The notes beneath the pieces were generated by a model. It made no database searches. It was not told the origin of the DNA and saw only the letters and a list, made by a program, of their open reading frames with translations. 64,000 nt of DNA from Chrysaora quinquecirrha (taxonomy: Eukaryota; Cnidaria; Scyphozoa; Semaeostomeae; Pelagiidae). The stretch spans positions 3,422,298 to 3,486,297 of the forward strand of contig JACTAT010000060.1 in the NCBI GenBank assembly GCA_014526335.1, in the 5' to 3' direction. The position numbers and the translations under genes are program-made. How positions within the stretch are numbered: position 1 is the first letter of the stretch; each line of letters opens with the position of its first letter. Below are positions 10,301-22,274 of this stretch, in pieces.

Positions 10301-11880
10301 AGGTAGGATTTCACAACACGCAGCACATAGACAAACAGGAACTTCTTACGCAAAATCACAAGGAACCAAACTTAACATATAAGCAAACTCTTTTACATGC
10401 AAACCGTGGCACATCACTCATTGTAAGATTTCATGCAAACAATTCTGTTTAAGAAGGCCTTCTATATTCACGAAACGAAAACTTACAAATTATGCAATAT
10501 ATTTATTAATCAACAAACTGAAGTCCGTTCATAAATAAAATGTTTCTTATCAGAAGCATGTTCGGTTGAAAATTCTTCATAAACTAAAATCTAATCATTA
10601 AAGTTATTAGAATTTCTTTTCATTAATTTGAATTAGAGAAAAAGAAACAATTGTAACTTTTTGGGATAAGATTTTTTATCACGGTTTCTTATATTGATTT
10701 CAGGTAAATATAAGTTTTGAGGCATTAATGTAACAGTGCTCTTGACTTGAGCAAATATGTTTAGTCAGTTGTTTCAGATTGATAATCCCTAATTTAATTA
10801 TCTCCAATTCTCTTCCAAAATAGAGCGAAATTATTAAGCCTCTACGGCAAGCTCCCTGTTCAAAGAAATAGCACCTTTGGACGCAGCCTATTCTCTATAA
10901 ACAATTAAAAACTAAGGATTCTGATCAAAATGCTACGGCGCCTTCTTGACAAAGGAGCTGTATTCAGGGGCTGCTGCGTCCTCTTGCTAAAAAAACCTAA
11001 GCCAAACGTCACCATCATGACAACCAATATTTCACCGATTTCATTTTTTTTGCATGTTGGCTGGTGTTGGAACAGGGTCGGCTAAACGTAGCCATTATTA
11101 TTAAAGTTTCTGTTAATGGTAGCTTTTCTTATCGTACTTCTCGTAGCATACTATTTTGTGAAAGATGCTTGATGCTATTGAAAATGGAGTTGATAAGAGA
11201 AAGGTTAAATCACCTTCAAACAAGTTGTTCATAAGAACGTAGAGGTGTTTCAAGTTCTTCGTCCTTCAATATAATTAAACCATACCTAAGGGCCTGGCTA
11301 TAGGTAATAATAATCATTAATAATCACAGGAAACTAGATGATTTTGTATGAGTAAGTCATTTCAGACTTAATGGCTAAATGTATATAGTCTACGTGAGAA
11401 AAACTATTAAGTTCCCTAGTGTCATCAATACAGAATGCCTATCTCAATCTATTCAACCTGTCCGTGCAGCGAAACAAAATCTGGACCCTATTCTTGTCCA
11501 TGTTCAGTTACTTTACGATGATTTCTAATTCTCTCTTCCATATTATAGCCTTTTCTTTGAATTTGTCAACCTCGGTTTGAAGCCTGTTATTTTATTAGTA
11601 TTTACATGATTTCTAGTTCTTGCTCTTGTTTTATTAACAAATGCCTTATATTTATCCTGTAGCTTCCTGTTTCACTACTCTCAGTATAAACTTTTTCAGC
11701 ATTATTCTTTTATGATATAGTTGATATGGTTATGGCTAAGGTGCTCATTACCCTCCCATGGTTGTTTATCTTTCATACATTCATGAGTTGATTGTAGAAA
11801 TTCAGTATCTACTTCTTCTTCTTCAATTAAAAACGATTAAAACTTACTAGAAATTAGTCTAGAAAGCAGTTGTTTCATGT
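10301..11880. other. Intergenic, no recognisable gene
   Basis: A+T-rich sequence without convincing coding potential, tandem repeats or transposon termini that I can see. Confidence 0.5.
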
Positions 11881-11955
11881 AACGGAAGCTGCATGTCATA
11901 CTTTGCCATTTCTTGCTTTCCCGCATCATCTTCTTTATTATAATGCACAACAGCA

Positions 11956-12012
11956 ATGATCAATATGGATAAGACGAAGAATGTTTCTGAGAGTCTTTTT
12001 GCACTATACTAA
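11956..12012 (+). pseudogene. GPCR N-terminal module remnant
   Basis: A 5' flank (tttgccatttcttgctttcccgcatcatc...) like those before G3 and G4 precedes a short frame, MINMDKTKNVSESLF, ending at a stop at 12010-12012. Related short frames occur at about 24190, 24450 and 47790. They look like duplicated and decayed first coding exons. Confidence 0.5.
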
Positions 12013-12089
12013 AGTAATTCATTAGGCTTACTATTTGGTCTTTTTCAAAAAGCTTATGAAGCTCTTTACTGCATCATCTAGTTAATATC

Positions 12090-12850
12090 TCTAAATGCTA
12101 AGGCTTTGTTACTATGCAATGTATTTCTTAATAGTTAACACGATCATATTTATTCATTAAAACCCGCTTAAGGTTCTGCTAAAAATACCTCATATACGGC
12201 TATCTAATTAAGCCCTGAGACCCAGCAGTGATTTTATAATCCATAGAACATAACAACTTGTCGAGTAAGTTAAATTTGGATATCAGTTGACAAATGTGTA
12301 TTGTAAAAGCTATCATCTTGGGCCTTTGAGTAAATTTCTTTGCGAAGTTAATGGTGTTCGGTCTTGCTGTCTTCAAAATCATTTCTCGCTGTTTAATTTT
12401 GATAAATTCCAAGGTTTTTCCTGTAATTACTGCGTATCATTGAATTTTTATAAACTTATATATTGTTGCTGTTGTAGCGAAACAATTTCCAGAGTACAAC
12501 GAGAAGATTGCATGTGAAGATTCAACTAATGATAAGAAGTAACGTGAAACCATCAACTAGTAAATCTAAAAAAGTACTATATTAAGTTTTAAGTATTATT
12601 TGAAAGAAATTGTACTTTTATTCTGATTGAATTATCGAAGAACACAAAGAACCTTTGATTTCGATGGAATTTTTATGCGTTGTTCTTTCAAAATTAAAGG
12701 AGATTTTCTAGGGTTTGCGATGCTAGTGGTTATGACTGAAATGTCTCGTATTTTTTGTGTTATAGCTGAACTGATTTGGGGATACTTTTTATTTTACTTA
12801 TTTTGCAATAAGTGTTCTTGGCAATTTATATGTTATAGCACTTTTTGAAG
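12090..12850. repeat. Segmental duplicate block, copy 2 (partner 6110-6910)
   Basis: Collinear with 6110-6910 at high but imperfect identity, with small indels. No gene is called. Confidence 0.8.
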
Positions 12851-13479
12851 TGGAAGGAAATGTCTTCAACAATAAAAGAGAAGAAAATTTTCCTTTTGTA
12901 AGAAACTTAAGTACTTGGAAGAGGTTTCTTTGGTTCCTTAGCCAAGAAGATGATAAATGCCTCAACATGTTATCTTCGTATTTAGCCAAGTGTTTTAAGA
13001 TAATAGCGAATTTCCAACCTTAAAGTGTCTATGAAGCCTTCTCCAAAATATTATTTATTCTGTACTATTTTAATACAGAATATTTTTAATCCTTTGTTTT
13101 TCCTTCTATTTTAGATGTATTTTCGCTATTTAAATAGTTCAGGCTTCTATCTTTTCGTGTCATTTATGTACTTTATCATGTACTTAGTGTCGGTAGTTTA
13201 GTTTTTTTCAGATATTTTGTATTATACACTATAATTGTTATCAGGTTAGAGGCCATTTTGGCCTAGATACCTTGTTTGTAAAAAAAAATATTAGTCTAAA
13301 GGAATCTTAACTATGCTCTCGTGTGCTTTCAATATATGCTGCTGACTCTGCCCATCGCTTTTTTGAAGCAGAAAGTTATTGGTATTCGTCATTATACTGA
13401 AGATCGTAAGTTATATTAACTTCGTATTATACTCATTCTCCAGTCTTAATGGCAAGATGTAAGGCAAATTTGTAAGCAT
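12851..13479. other. Intergenic, no recognisable gene
   Basis: A+T-rich sequence; I see nothing I can support. Confidence 0.5.
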
Positions 13480-13600
13480 CACAAACGGTGATCTAACACC
13501 ATTGAACTATAAGTAAAAAATACTGGAACGACAACTCTATTGTGGTCATGCGCGCCCATTGTACGTACAAACGTACAAGGTTTAGAGGGCTCAGTACGGA
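13480..13600 (-). repeat. One arm of an inverted pair flanking LINE A (partner 18710-18840)
   Basis: The reverse complement of this stretch (agagttgtcgttccagta..., ...tagttcaatg) matches about 18765-18825 on the plus strand. LINE A lies between the two arms. Confidence 0.55.
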
Positions 13601-14194
13601 AAAGTGTGTAGTATATCAGTCGTGGTTTCATGGCTTTGGCAAGCGCTGAAGCCAAAAAGTCAGAAGAAAACAATTGGTGAAGAATCGGTCCATGACCGGA
13701 GAAGCTTGAAAGGAATCACTTTTGGCTATCAGGAGCAAAATAGCCCTTCAATTCAATTCAATTCAATTCAATTCATATCAATTCAAGCTTTTAATTACAA
13801 GTTAAGCAAAATAAAAATGTTGCTAATCTATTAGCTTAGGACTCGAGAAGAGCTATCTAGCCAAGTGCCCTGTGTTAGTTGACATGCCAACGTTGATTTG
13901 AATTTTACATATTTATTATGAATTGAACTACGTAACAGTAACAGTAAGAAGAACATTAACTAAGAAAGAAAAAAAGAAAAAGAAAATAATAATAATGAAA
14001 GAAAGAAAGAAATTACAATAACAAAATAAACTAAGATTAATTATACAGTTGGATACACTAAACTAAACATTCAATCAATCAATCAAATTAAATTAATCAA
14101 ATTAAAGAAACTAATTAAGAAGCCAAAATACATATAATAGAAAAATTAGATATCAGAACAGTAATTATGTTATCGAAAAACTGAAGTTGTCATT

Positions 14195-15873
14195 TAGTAT
14201 TTTTTGCCAGGAGCCATAATTTGAATTTCTTTTTAAAAATGAATTTTGTTTTGCATTGCCTTATAGCAATTGGAATGCTATTCCAGATTTTAACACCATT
14301 ATTAATTATACTATTTTTCTTAAAATTTGTTCTCATAGCAGGCTAAAGTAAACCAAAAGTTGCTTGTCTTGTTTTTATGCTATGTTTATTCCTTGTCATT
14401 TCGAAAAGATTACAAAATTGTTCTTCTACATTTTTGTTACATATATCATACATAAATTTGGCACATTCATTTTGATAGCAATCGTCAAGACATAACAATT
14501 TTGATTTATTGAATAAAGGTTGACTATGAGATGTTTTGGACTCAAAATGAATCAGCCTTACAGCGCTTCATACTTTTCTTTAAAGGGTCCAGGATACTTT
14601 TGTATGTTCCCCCAATTTATTATACCATAATTAATGTGCGGTTGAATAAAAGCATTATAAATACTAATTAAAACATCTTTCCCAACAAAATGTCTCAAGC
14701 GAGATAATATACCAATACTTTTTGATATCTTTACATTTGTATGTTGTATATGAGTCTTCCAATTTAAATTGTTATCTATTAATACACCAAGGTATTTTAC
14801 ACTTTGAGCTTCAGCTAACCTTTCGTTATTAATATAAATAGTTACTTCTTTCTTTAATCTTTTATTTTTAGGGGAAAAGATTAAGTAATTTGATTTTTTG
14901 GTGTTTAAGGAAAGTTTATTAGCAATTAGCCAGTCAGAAATATTTGCTAACTCTGTATTAATATTTGTCTCTAGTGTTGTAAGATCATTATGTGACATAA
15001 ATAGACTTGTATCATCAGCAAAAAGATGAAAATCTAGGTTTTTCGAAGAGCTAGGTATATCGTTTATATAAAGAAGAAATAATAAAGGACCAAGAACACT
15101 CCTTGAGGCACACCATAAGAAATGTCAAGGCTTTCTGATAGTTCACCACCTACAAAGACACTCTGCTTTCTACCTTTCAGATAAGAACGAAACCATTGTA
15201 ATGCGATACCCCTTATTCCATAATACTCTAGTTTATGTAATAGAGTTTCATGATCTACCGTATCAAACGCTTTAGCAAAGTCAAGAAAAATACAGCAAGA
15301 GAATTGTTTATTTTCAATTGCATTTAATAGCTTTGTTGTAACATCAAGTATTGCAAGAGAAGTGGATTTATTTTTTTGGAAGCCAAACTGATGTTTGAAA
15401 ATTACATTATTTTTCTCAAGGAAGTTATTTACTCTTGCATACATCAGTTTTTCAATTATTTTATTGAAAATAGGAAGAAGCGAGATGGGGCGATAATTTG
15501 TGACCTCTAGTGGCGAGTTAGCTTTATGGATTGGAATAACTTTTGCATACTTTAATAATGTAGGACAGTAACCTGTAGTAAATGAATCATTTATAAGTGT
15601 TGTTAATGGACCTATTATTTGATCTTTGATTAGTTTAATCATCGTGATTGGGATATCATAAGCATCAGCTGACTTTTTGGCATCTAAATTGCAAATTTCA
15701 TCACCAACTTCAAACTCTGAAACAGGTCTAAGGAACAAGCTATTCGATTGAGGACTATGAAGATAATCTGTGAATTTTTTTGCCGTTTTACCTAGTTTAT
15801 TAACTAAATCTTTAGCTATACCTGTGAAAAATCTATTGAAATGGTTAGAAACTATTTTTTGGTTATTCACCAC
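14195..15873 (-). pseudogene. LINE A reverse transcriptase and C-terminal tail
   Basis: Reverse transcriptase copies element RNA into the genome at a nicked target. Motif A reads FLDFAKAFDTVDH and motif B YGVPQG. Shortly after motif B a one-base deletion shifts the frame. In the next frame YINDI and FADDT (motif C, both catalytic Asp present, about 15011-15022) follow. After YLGVLIDNNLNWKTHI the first frame closes at 14558. The tail continues in another frame to about 14195 (NECAKFMYDICN, GVKIWNSIPIAIRQ), typical of these elements. The catalytic residues survive but the frame is broken at least twice. Confidence 0.85.
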
Positions 15874-16266
15874 ACTGTTTCCAATTTTTAAAGAAATATC
15901 ACTTTGTTTTTCTTATTAGATTTCCTAATAAATCATTAATACCCATCCAGATTTTCTTAGAGTTCTTTTTATGGTTCTCAAAATAATCCTTAAAATAGAG
16001 TCGTTTGCTTTTCCTTAAAAGATGATTCAGCATATCTCTGTAATATTTGTAGCGTTGATACCAAAATTTGTCTTTCGATTTTAGAAATCGTTTGTATAGT
16101 TTATTTTAACTGAAATAGATTTCAAGATACCTGTAGTTACCCATGGTTTTCTCCTTAGCTTAGCTTGTCTCTTGGAGACCTTTTGAGGGTGCGTGCATAT
16201 TTATGGAACTAAGTATAGTATCCTGAAAGTGTTGAAATTTTCCATCTAGGGATATATCTGAATAGT

Positions 16267-16557
16267 TTATTGGTAGAAGATTCTTTGATTTGATATCTGA
16301 AACAAACTCGTTTTCGATGAAATTCTTGAAATCATTTTGCTTACCTTATGGTCAATGATAAGAAAATTAGGCATGTGATCAGAAATTTTTGCGATTAAGT
16401 TCCCACTCCATGCGTTGTTTTCAAAATAATTTATAAAAATGTTATCAATCAACGACGGTTTTTGATTTTCCTTTAATCTTGTTGGTTTTAAGATCAGTGG
16501 CTGAAGAAAATTCGTATTTAGAAAGTCTTCTATGAGAGGATTACTTTCAAATGCCAA
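16267..16557 (-). pseudogene. LINE A endonuclease, C-terminal remnant
   Basis: The frame holds PSLIDNIFIN and SDHMPNFLII, the last conserved blocks of the exonuclease-endonuclease-phosphatase fold (the SDH motif). The N-terminal two thirds are absent. The frame overlaps the end of the PHD frame, which indicates an internal deletion that fused the PHD region to the end of the endonuclease. Target nicking would be impossible. Confidence 0.75.
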
Positions 16558-17219
16558 TTATCAGCAGCAACGTGACTGTCAATGTCATTATCAAACAAAG
16601 GATCATTCTCTGACAAACGCAATTTGCAAAGATCTAAGATTTCTAAAGCGTCATAGTCACTGATATCCATGCATGTTTTTTGGCAAGGACATGTGAAGTT
16701 TGAGTTAAAAGTTAAACTTAGAAGGTCATTGTCTGCTAGGTTTGTGAACGGAAATAAACTTTCAAAACAATTTTGGCAATACCAATATTGAACTGTTTTC
16801 GCAAGGTTAGCCGACTGGCAAGGTTGCAGTCGGGAACATCTTTTATGAATCAGACAATTACAAACTTGGCACGGTATGGAGTTATTAACATCACGAACCT
16901 TCCTGTTGCAAACTGAGCAATTCCGTTTAAACGTAAGCCGATTTAAAAGATTGTCATTTTCAACTAGTCGAGAGGAAACTTTTAGCAAATTTCGTAATCG
17001 ATTGTCAGTTATAGTTTGAAAAGGCAGCGAAGTTTCTAAACAAAATGCACAAAACCAGGGCAGATTTTCATCTAATAAAAAACGCTGAAAATCCTTTTTT
17101 CTTAACAGTGAACATTTTAGATGGAACCAGGAATCACATATGTCACAACAGATTGATTGGTGATCATCTTTAACAATTTCTAAGCATTTCGGACATTTTA
17201 CTTCTAAGCAACTACTCAT
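16530..17219 (-). CDS. LINE A PHD-finger protein (ORF2 N-terminal region)
   Basis: A 229-residue frame starts at ATG 17219. A clear PHD-type C4-H-C3 zinc site is present: C9-C12, C25-C28, H33-C36 and C57-C60, with the conserved W55 two residues before the last pair. A second cysteine/histidine cluster follows at about residues 100-160 (NCSVCNRKV, CQVCN, HKRC). PHD fingers in CR1-like retrotransposons are known and may guide chromatin association. Its start overlaps the preceding ORF1 stop within ATGAGTAG. The C-terminal end runs into the endonuclease deletion. Confidence 0.8.
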   Translation of the reverse strand: MSSCLEVKCPKCLEIVKDDHQSICCDICDSWFHLKCSLLRKKDFQRFLLDENLPWFCAFCLETSLPFQTITDNRLRNLLKVSSRLVENDNLLNRLTFKRNCSVCNRKVRDVNNSIPCQVCNCLIHKRCSRLQPCQSANLAKTVQYWYCQNCFESLFPFTNLADNDLLSLTFNSNFTCPCQKTCMDISDYDALEILDLCKLRLSENDPLFDNDIDSHVAADNWHLKVILS

Positions 17220-17853
17220 CTAGTTTATTCAAATCATCAAGAGAATTAATTCTAATTGCGCGACTATTCTCATCACGACGAATGAAAATAGTTCCCTTTT
17301 TCGACCACACATACTTAAAATTAAACTCTTCTTTTTTAGATTTTAGATCCCTAATAAGCATCTTACGTTTAGCCGTTAAACTTTCGTTAATAAAAATTCT
17401 ACCTTCTCCCTTTTTGCTTACTTCGAAACCAAAGTCCTTCGTTGAAATGCCAGACAACTTTTTCTTTGCTACCAGGAATTCGTCTCTTTTTCTTCTTGAT
17501 GCAAATTCAACAATTATTCCGGCCTTTTCATTACCAGATATACGGTGGCATGCTTCAATTTCATTTTCACTAACAGAGACATTTAGCTTCTCAGCAAGAT
17601 CCAAAGTTAATTTCCACGGGTCCTCTTCGTCCAGTCTCGGAAATCCATTTACTTCAATCATTGCCTTCCTTCCATATTGCTCCAAGTCATCAATTTTGGC
17701 TTGGGCGACTTCTGCTTTCCTTTGACTCTCTTTCGCTCTCTTCAAAATTTCTTCATTTTATTTCTTTATTTCAGCATTTTCTTTCCAGATGTTGTTGATA
17801 TAACCATCAAGAGAATCAATCTTGTTGTTGACAGTGGCTTGTTTTTTTTCCAT
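17212..17853 (-). pseudogene. LINE A ORF1 (coiled coil plus RRM-like nucleic-acid-binding protein)
   Basis: The probable start is the ATG at 17853-17851 (MEKKQATVNNKIDSLDGY...). One premature TAA interrupts it at about 17757-17759, after which the frame continues (NEEILKRAKESQRKAEVAQ). The body reads like L1/CR1 ORF1 proteins: heptad-rich helix, then KAMIEVNGFP, EIEACHRI, RIFINESLT and YVWSKKGTIFIRRDE. Such proteins bind element RNA in RNP particles. The stop TAG overlaps the PHD frame's ATG. Confidence 0.75.
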
Positions 17854-17856
17854 TTT

Positions 17857-17937
17857 ATCTATTTTATCTATAAGACTTATCTATTTTATCTATAAGACTT
17901 AGACCTATTTTTTCCATTTTATCTATAAGACTTATCG
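17857..17937. repeat. Short tandem repeat at the 5' end of LINE A
   Basis: Three imperfect copies of attttatctataagactt lie at the 5' boundary of the element. Confidence 0.7.
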
Positions 17938-19250
17938 TGAAAAATACTTTGAAGAGGTTTAATTTTAATAGGAAAACAAAAAACAAAAACATTATCAACC
18001 GGTTTTGCGTGGAAAAGTGAAAGAGATTAATAATTACTGCATCTGAAACTGGAATTGAATTTTCAAAATCGACGAGACGCTGCGCTGTTGGGATGAATTC
18101 ACAGTAAGCAAAAGCTAATGAGAGCGATAAGCGAGTTCAACCAAGGTAAAAGAGGAAGAAGAACTTATCGTCAAATTCATTCAAGTTGAATTTTGTTGGA
18201 AAAACAGGAATAAAACATTACTAAAAAGCATTTTTCACCGAATAAACAAATAAAAATTATCGTATATATGATTATGTGATATTAATTGAGCAGAATTCGT
18301 CAGGTCGCAGGTGACAACAAAGTTTGAGTCAACACGTTTAATCTAAATTATATGTTATGCATTATCTGATACCTCTATACCTTATAATTATGTAAAATTA
18401 TGTTTTTAAATGTTATTGTCATATTTTTTATAGTGATTTCCATCTCAAATCCAGTGGCTAGACTTCATATTTTGATCGCAGCGTAATGAAACGTTGTCAT
18501 GCACAGCACCATTTGGGTCAATAACTCCGCTGAAAATCAACATATACTAGTTTCAATGGACTTGAATTACTCTCAAATCTGTGTTGTTTCGTTTCTAAAA
18601 GATATTTTTTTGATTTCTTTCGACTTAGTCGTCATTATTTTGCTTGAAACCCTTCTGGCGCGGAAATGTTTCACAATTTTTTGTAATGAACCTTATGTTC
18701 GCGCATCTCGCACATACGTACAAGCACTCGCTCTATGGGAGCCATCTTTGGACACAAGACAGAACAATATAGTTGTCGTTCCAGTCTTTTTATTTTTAGT
18801 TCAATGTCTAACACAAATCCATCCTCTCACTTCCTACAATTTTGCTATCTTGTGATGTAAGTAACAAATCATTTCGTGCTGGATGTAATTCCGAAATATA
18901 CGTTGCCGGAATTGACCCCTTCACTTTTTGCATGGTTTTTGACACGATATTTTTCTAGGCATTTATCTAAGGTTCTCAAGTTTACAAGCATTGTCAAAGA
19001 TCAGAATCATCAGAACCTTTAAGGGGTTTAAAAGTTCCCCTGTTCCCTTGAGAATATCCCTTTCTTCACTTCCCTCGACTATTGTAGGCATATTTTTCAG
19101 ATTGATAGTCAAGTGGCTTGATAGGCAGGATTATCCCGATATCCCGTTGTCCCCTTTTAATTTTGGCTACGTTTCCTTTTTGCCTGGATACATTTCGCAC
19201 GTTCACATGCTCCCTGGAGCCCATAAACAACCCTAAATCATACCGCACAT
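17938..19250. other. Intergenic, repeat-derived
   Basis: About 18010-18150 resembles 36690-36850 in the same orientation (gaaagarattaa.aact..., acgctgcg.tgtt), an unidentified dispersed repeat. About 18710-18840 is the second arm of the inverted pair around LINE A. No gene is supported. Confidence 0.5.
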
Positions 19251-20182
19251 TCTCAAACGAGGGCTGTTTCGTTCAGCAATTCCTGGCTGTGCAGAAACTT
19301 TCTAGCAACTAAAGATCCAAGAGGCGCTACAAATATACTTGGGAAAACCTTATTTAAACAAACAATTGTATTATGTTAAATTTAGTTGCTTAGCTTTGCC
19401 CAGTAGGTTTTCTTGTCGCTTTTCTCTGTTAGTTTTCTTAGGATTCCCTGTCACTGGATCATCCATTGTATTTTCAAATTTTCAATTTTCCTTAGGAATT
19501 AGAAGTTTGAAAAGAAAAACGACAATTTTTGAGCGGCAAAACATTTAAGTAATAACCAATATCACAAATAAAAAATTGCTTGCATGAAAAGTACTCAGTC
19601 AGCATTTTTTTACTCTTTTGGCCCCAATATCTCAGAATCCGTAGAGTTTAAAAAATATGTTTCTGGTAAAAAGTTTTTCTAAATATGTTTTTTAGGCGGC
19701 GAAACAATTGAAAAGGGATTATAGCATTTTTTTGTTTTGTGTATTGTGTCATAGAGAGTAAAACCAGTCATCAAAGTAATTGCCCTCGATTTTCGAAAAA
19801 CGCGCGCCATCTACGGGTGTAAACTTTTCTGATATTATTCAGTACCTTAAAATGCACCGTATTCGGCTATTTTGACTAAAGTTAATATGTGTAATACGAG
19901 ACTTCTGTTTCAACAATCTTTTATGCTACCGATCTATATCTAAGCAGTCTTCTCTATCTTAGCAGTCTTCTCTTCATTACCGCAACAATATCTAAGCAGT
20001 CTTTCTGTGAAAATATTTCCGAAAGTTTCAAAATGATAACTTGGGATAAACTGTATCTCTACTTTAGATCTTTCCAAGGATTCAATTATTTATTGTGCGC
20101 AAACGCAACTGCATCTAGCCATATTTTTTGCTTTCCTGCATCGTCTTCTTTTTGGGCAGAAGCCACTGGAGAAGTGAACAAT

Positions 20183-21139
20183 ATGAACGAGACGAACCAA
20201 ACCAGTTTATTGCTAACTTGCCATGGTCTCCGTAATGTCAATTTTCAAATGACCTCAGCAACGATACTTTCGGCGGCTGCAACTGCATATGTGAGTATTG
20301 CAACATCAGTAAAAGCAACCAGATCAAACGCGATAGTGATATACATATTATTTTCAAATAAAGACCTTCAAGCAGCTATTAATACTTTGTTTGGCTCCCT
20401 GTCTTTAATAGACCTACTGACTGGTTCAGTTGTTCAGCCACTTTTTGTCATTAATGGAATACAGAATATTAATGATATCCATTTCTGTGCATTGAAATCT
20501 GCATACTCTTTTCTCACGCATGCGGTTGGTGGGCTCTCCGGGCTACATCTTGTTATAATCGGTATAGAAAGATTCGTTGGTATATCGTCGTTGCAAAGAA
20601 GAGATCAGACTAATTCAGATTCATCCAAGTATAAAATTACAGTAGCTACTGCATGGATATTATGGATATCACTTTTAATTCTGGTCTTTGTAGGAATAGT
20701 TCCTTACGTTGCTTTGAATATCATGATCACTTTCACTATCATAGTTGGAATTCTATTGATGATTATTTGCTATGCAAAACTTCTGAATTTTGCAAAAGCA
20801 AACAAAGTGTCACCATCAGCTATGGTAGAAAGGGATTTAGCTAGAAGAAAGAAGGAAGAAAAACAAAGGTTTATTACTGTACTACTAATGGTGCTTGCAT
20901 TTGTACTTTGCTACATTCCAATATTTATATGCACCATGAAAAAATTAATCAGCACTGGTCAGAATTTTCCAGATGTGCACACTTGTGGACGGTGGGCATT
21001 AGCAATAATGTTCATGGGCAGCAGCGTAAATCCCGTGATATATTATTACCGAATAAGAACTTTTAAAGTCAAGATGGTAACAGTAATGAGAAACCTTCTT
21101 GAAATACTCCATGTCTTAAGACCGATACAACAAAACTGA
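20183..21139 (+). CDS. Class A (rhodopsin-like) GPCR G4, complete
   Basis: A 318-residue seven-transmembrane receptor. An in-frame ATG exists at 20033, but a splice-acceptor-like tract (tttgctttcctgcatcg...tttgggcag) ends at about 20159. The family start in G6 and G3 lies just after it, so ATG 20183 (MNETNQTSLL) is preferred. Seen in order: two N-glycosylation sequons; TM1 with SNAIVIY; TM2 with D77; C102 at the top of TM3; ERF (129-131) in place of DRY; TM5; a basic third loop; CYIP (243-246) in TM6; and NPVIY (283-287) in TM7. The second extracellular loop is very short and has no Cys, so C102 lacks its usual partner. The ligand is unknown. G6 is its closest relative. Confidence 0.93.
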   Translation: MNETNQTSLLLTCHGLRNVNFQMTSATILSAAATAYVSIATSVKATRSNAIVIYILFSNKDLQAAINTLFGSLSLIDLLTGSVVQPLFVINGIQNINDIHFCALKSAYSFLTHAVGGLSGLHLVIIGIERFVGISSLQRRDQTNSDSSKYKITVATAWILWISLLILVFVGIVPYVALNIMITFTIIVGILLMIICYAKLLNFAKANKVSPSAMVERDLARRKKEEKQRFITVLLMVLAFVLCYIPIFICTMKKLISTGQNFPDVHTCGRWALAIMFMGSSVNPVIYYYRIRTFKVKMVTVMRNLLEILHVLRPIQQN

Positions 21140-21204
21140 GCCAATCTGAAGTTTTGAGAACCAAATGCATGGTATTTATTGCTCAAGAAACACGAGTGTT
21201 TAAT

Positions 21205-21210
21205 AATAAA
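21205..21210 (+). terminator. Polyadenylation signal AATAAA of G4
   Basis: AATAAA lies 66 bases after the stop codon and is conserved at the same distance after G6 (49054-49059). Confidence 0.6.
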
Positions 21211-22274
21211 ATCATTTTCTTTTCAGCAGCGGATTCTGCTGAAACCTTGCATAAACCACAGTCTAATTATACTTTCCGAGACCAAGGAATGCTTAAAATT
21301 GAATCAACAGTATAATTACATGATGATTAAGTTAAATTAGGGTAACGGAAACTATGGTAACAGTTTTTTGGCGTTGCTAAGATATAATGCGTTTTTTTCT
21401 CGGGGATTTAACGATTACGCTTGGTGTTTAAAATTTTAGTAAAGCCTTGCTCAGTTTGTGTTTCTTTGGCTTGAAATAAAATCTCTTTTAGTGTGACATA
21501 CATAAGTAATTGAAATTGTATCCTTGCAAATTTTTAGTTATGTTTTGCCTCTCCTGCGTCGCTCTCTAGTTTCAAAAGAGACACTTTTTTTAGCATCTAC
21601 AGCTGTTTTTAATGAAACGATACAGTAGCTGACGTAGAAATATATTTTTTGTCAATGGCCTTGCATTATTGATAACTTTCACGCGGCTCTTATGTTGGCC
21701 ACTTAGCTATAAGAAAAAATCAGGAAAGAGTAGCTGACAAGATAACTCTAGCTCTAGGATAACTCTAGAATTAAAGTGCGTGTCGTTTTGTTATCTTTTC
21801 TCATTTTATTATTTTATCATGTATTAAAATAAGCACACTTTCAGGCTAATTTGCATTTTTGATCACAGAGTGTATATACCATTTTTGCGACTTGGGAAAG
21901 GGAAAAGAGTGTTGCCCTTTTTCTCTTCCCATCCTGCTTTGCGAGCGAGGTTAGCATAGGAAGTGGCGATCAACTGAGCAAAGGAAATAAATCATTCAAT
22001 CAAGCAGATCCAAGTCCTAATGTAGCAAATTTCTATATATGCTTTCATCTAGAAATATTGTGCATTGGGCATTGAGGTATAATTTTTCTAGCAGGGCATT
22101 TTATCTGTTAGATGAATTTCAAGCTTAAATTGAGCTGCCTTTCGTGCCTGTGACCTTTCGGTAGCAATTTGCTATAAGGCTGTAGAAAGACTTGCAGATC
22201 AATCAGTGATACTTATCCATTTGTCTGATACCGTTTTGGCAGCACAGTTCTATTGTTTTCATGTTAATATCTTC

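Larger units (their letters stand above)
13740..17937 (-). mobile_element. LINE A: CR1-like non-LTR retrotransposon, decayed
   Basis: Reading on the minus strand, the order is short 5' repeats, an ORF1 with an RRM/coiled-coil-like protein, a PHD-finger frame, the C-terminal remnant of the endonuclease, reverse transcriptase and a C-terminal tail domain. It ends in a 3' UTR with a (TTGAA)n tail at about 13748-13785. PHD and esterase domains in ORF1 are established features of CR1-like elements, and a 3' microsatellite tail is usual there. Premature stops, a frameshift in RT and an internal deletion in the endonuclease make this copy inactive. Confidence 0.85.

Noticed and set aside
17282..17725. 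147-codon plus-strand frame opposite LINE A ORF1
   Set aside because: It is the antisense shadow of ORF1; the minus strand carries recognisable ORF1 motifs.
20033..20182. Upstream extension of G4 to ATG 20033
   Set aside because: This part contains the splice-acceptor-like tract and is not conserved as protein with the 5' extension of G6.
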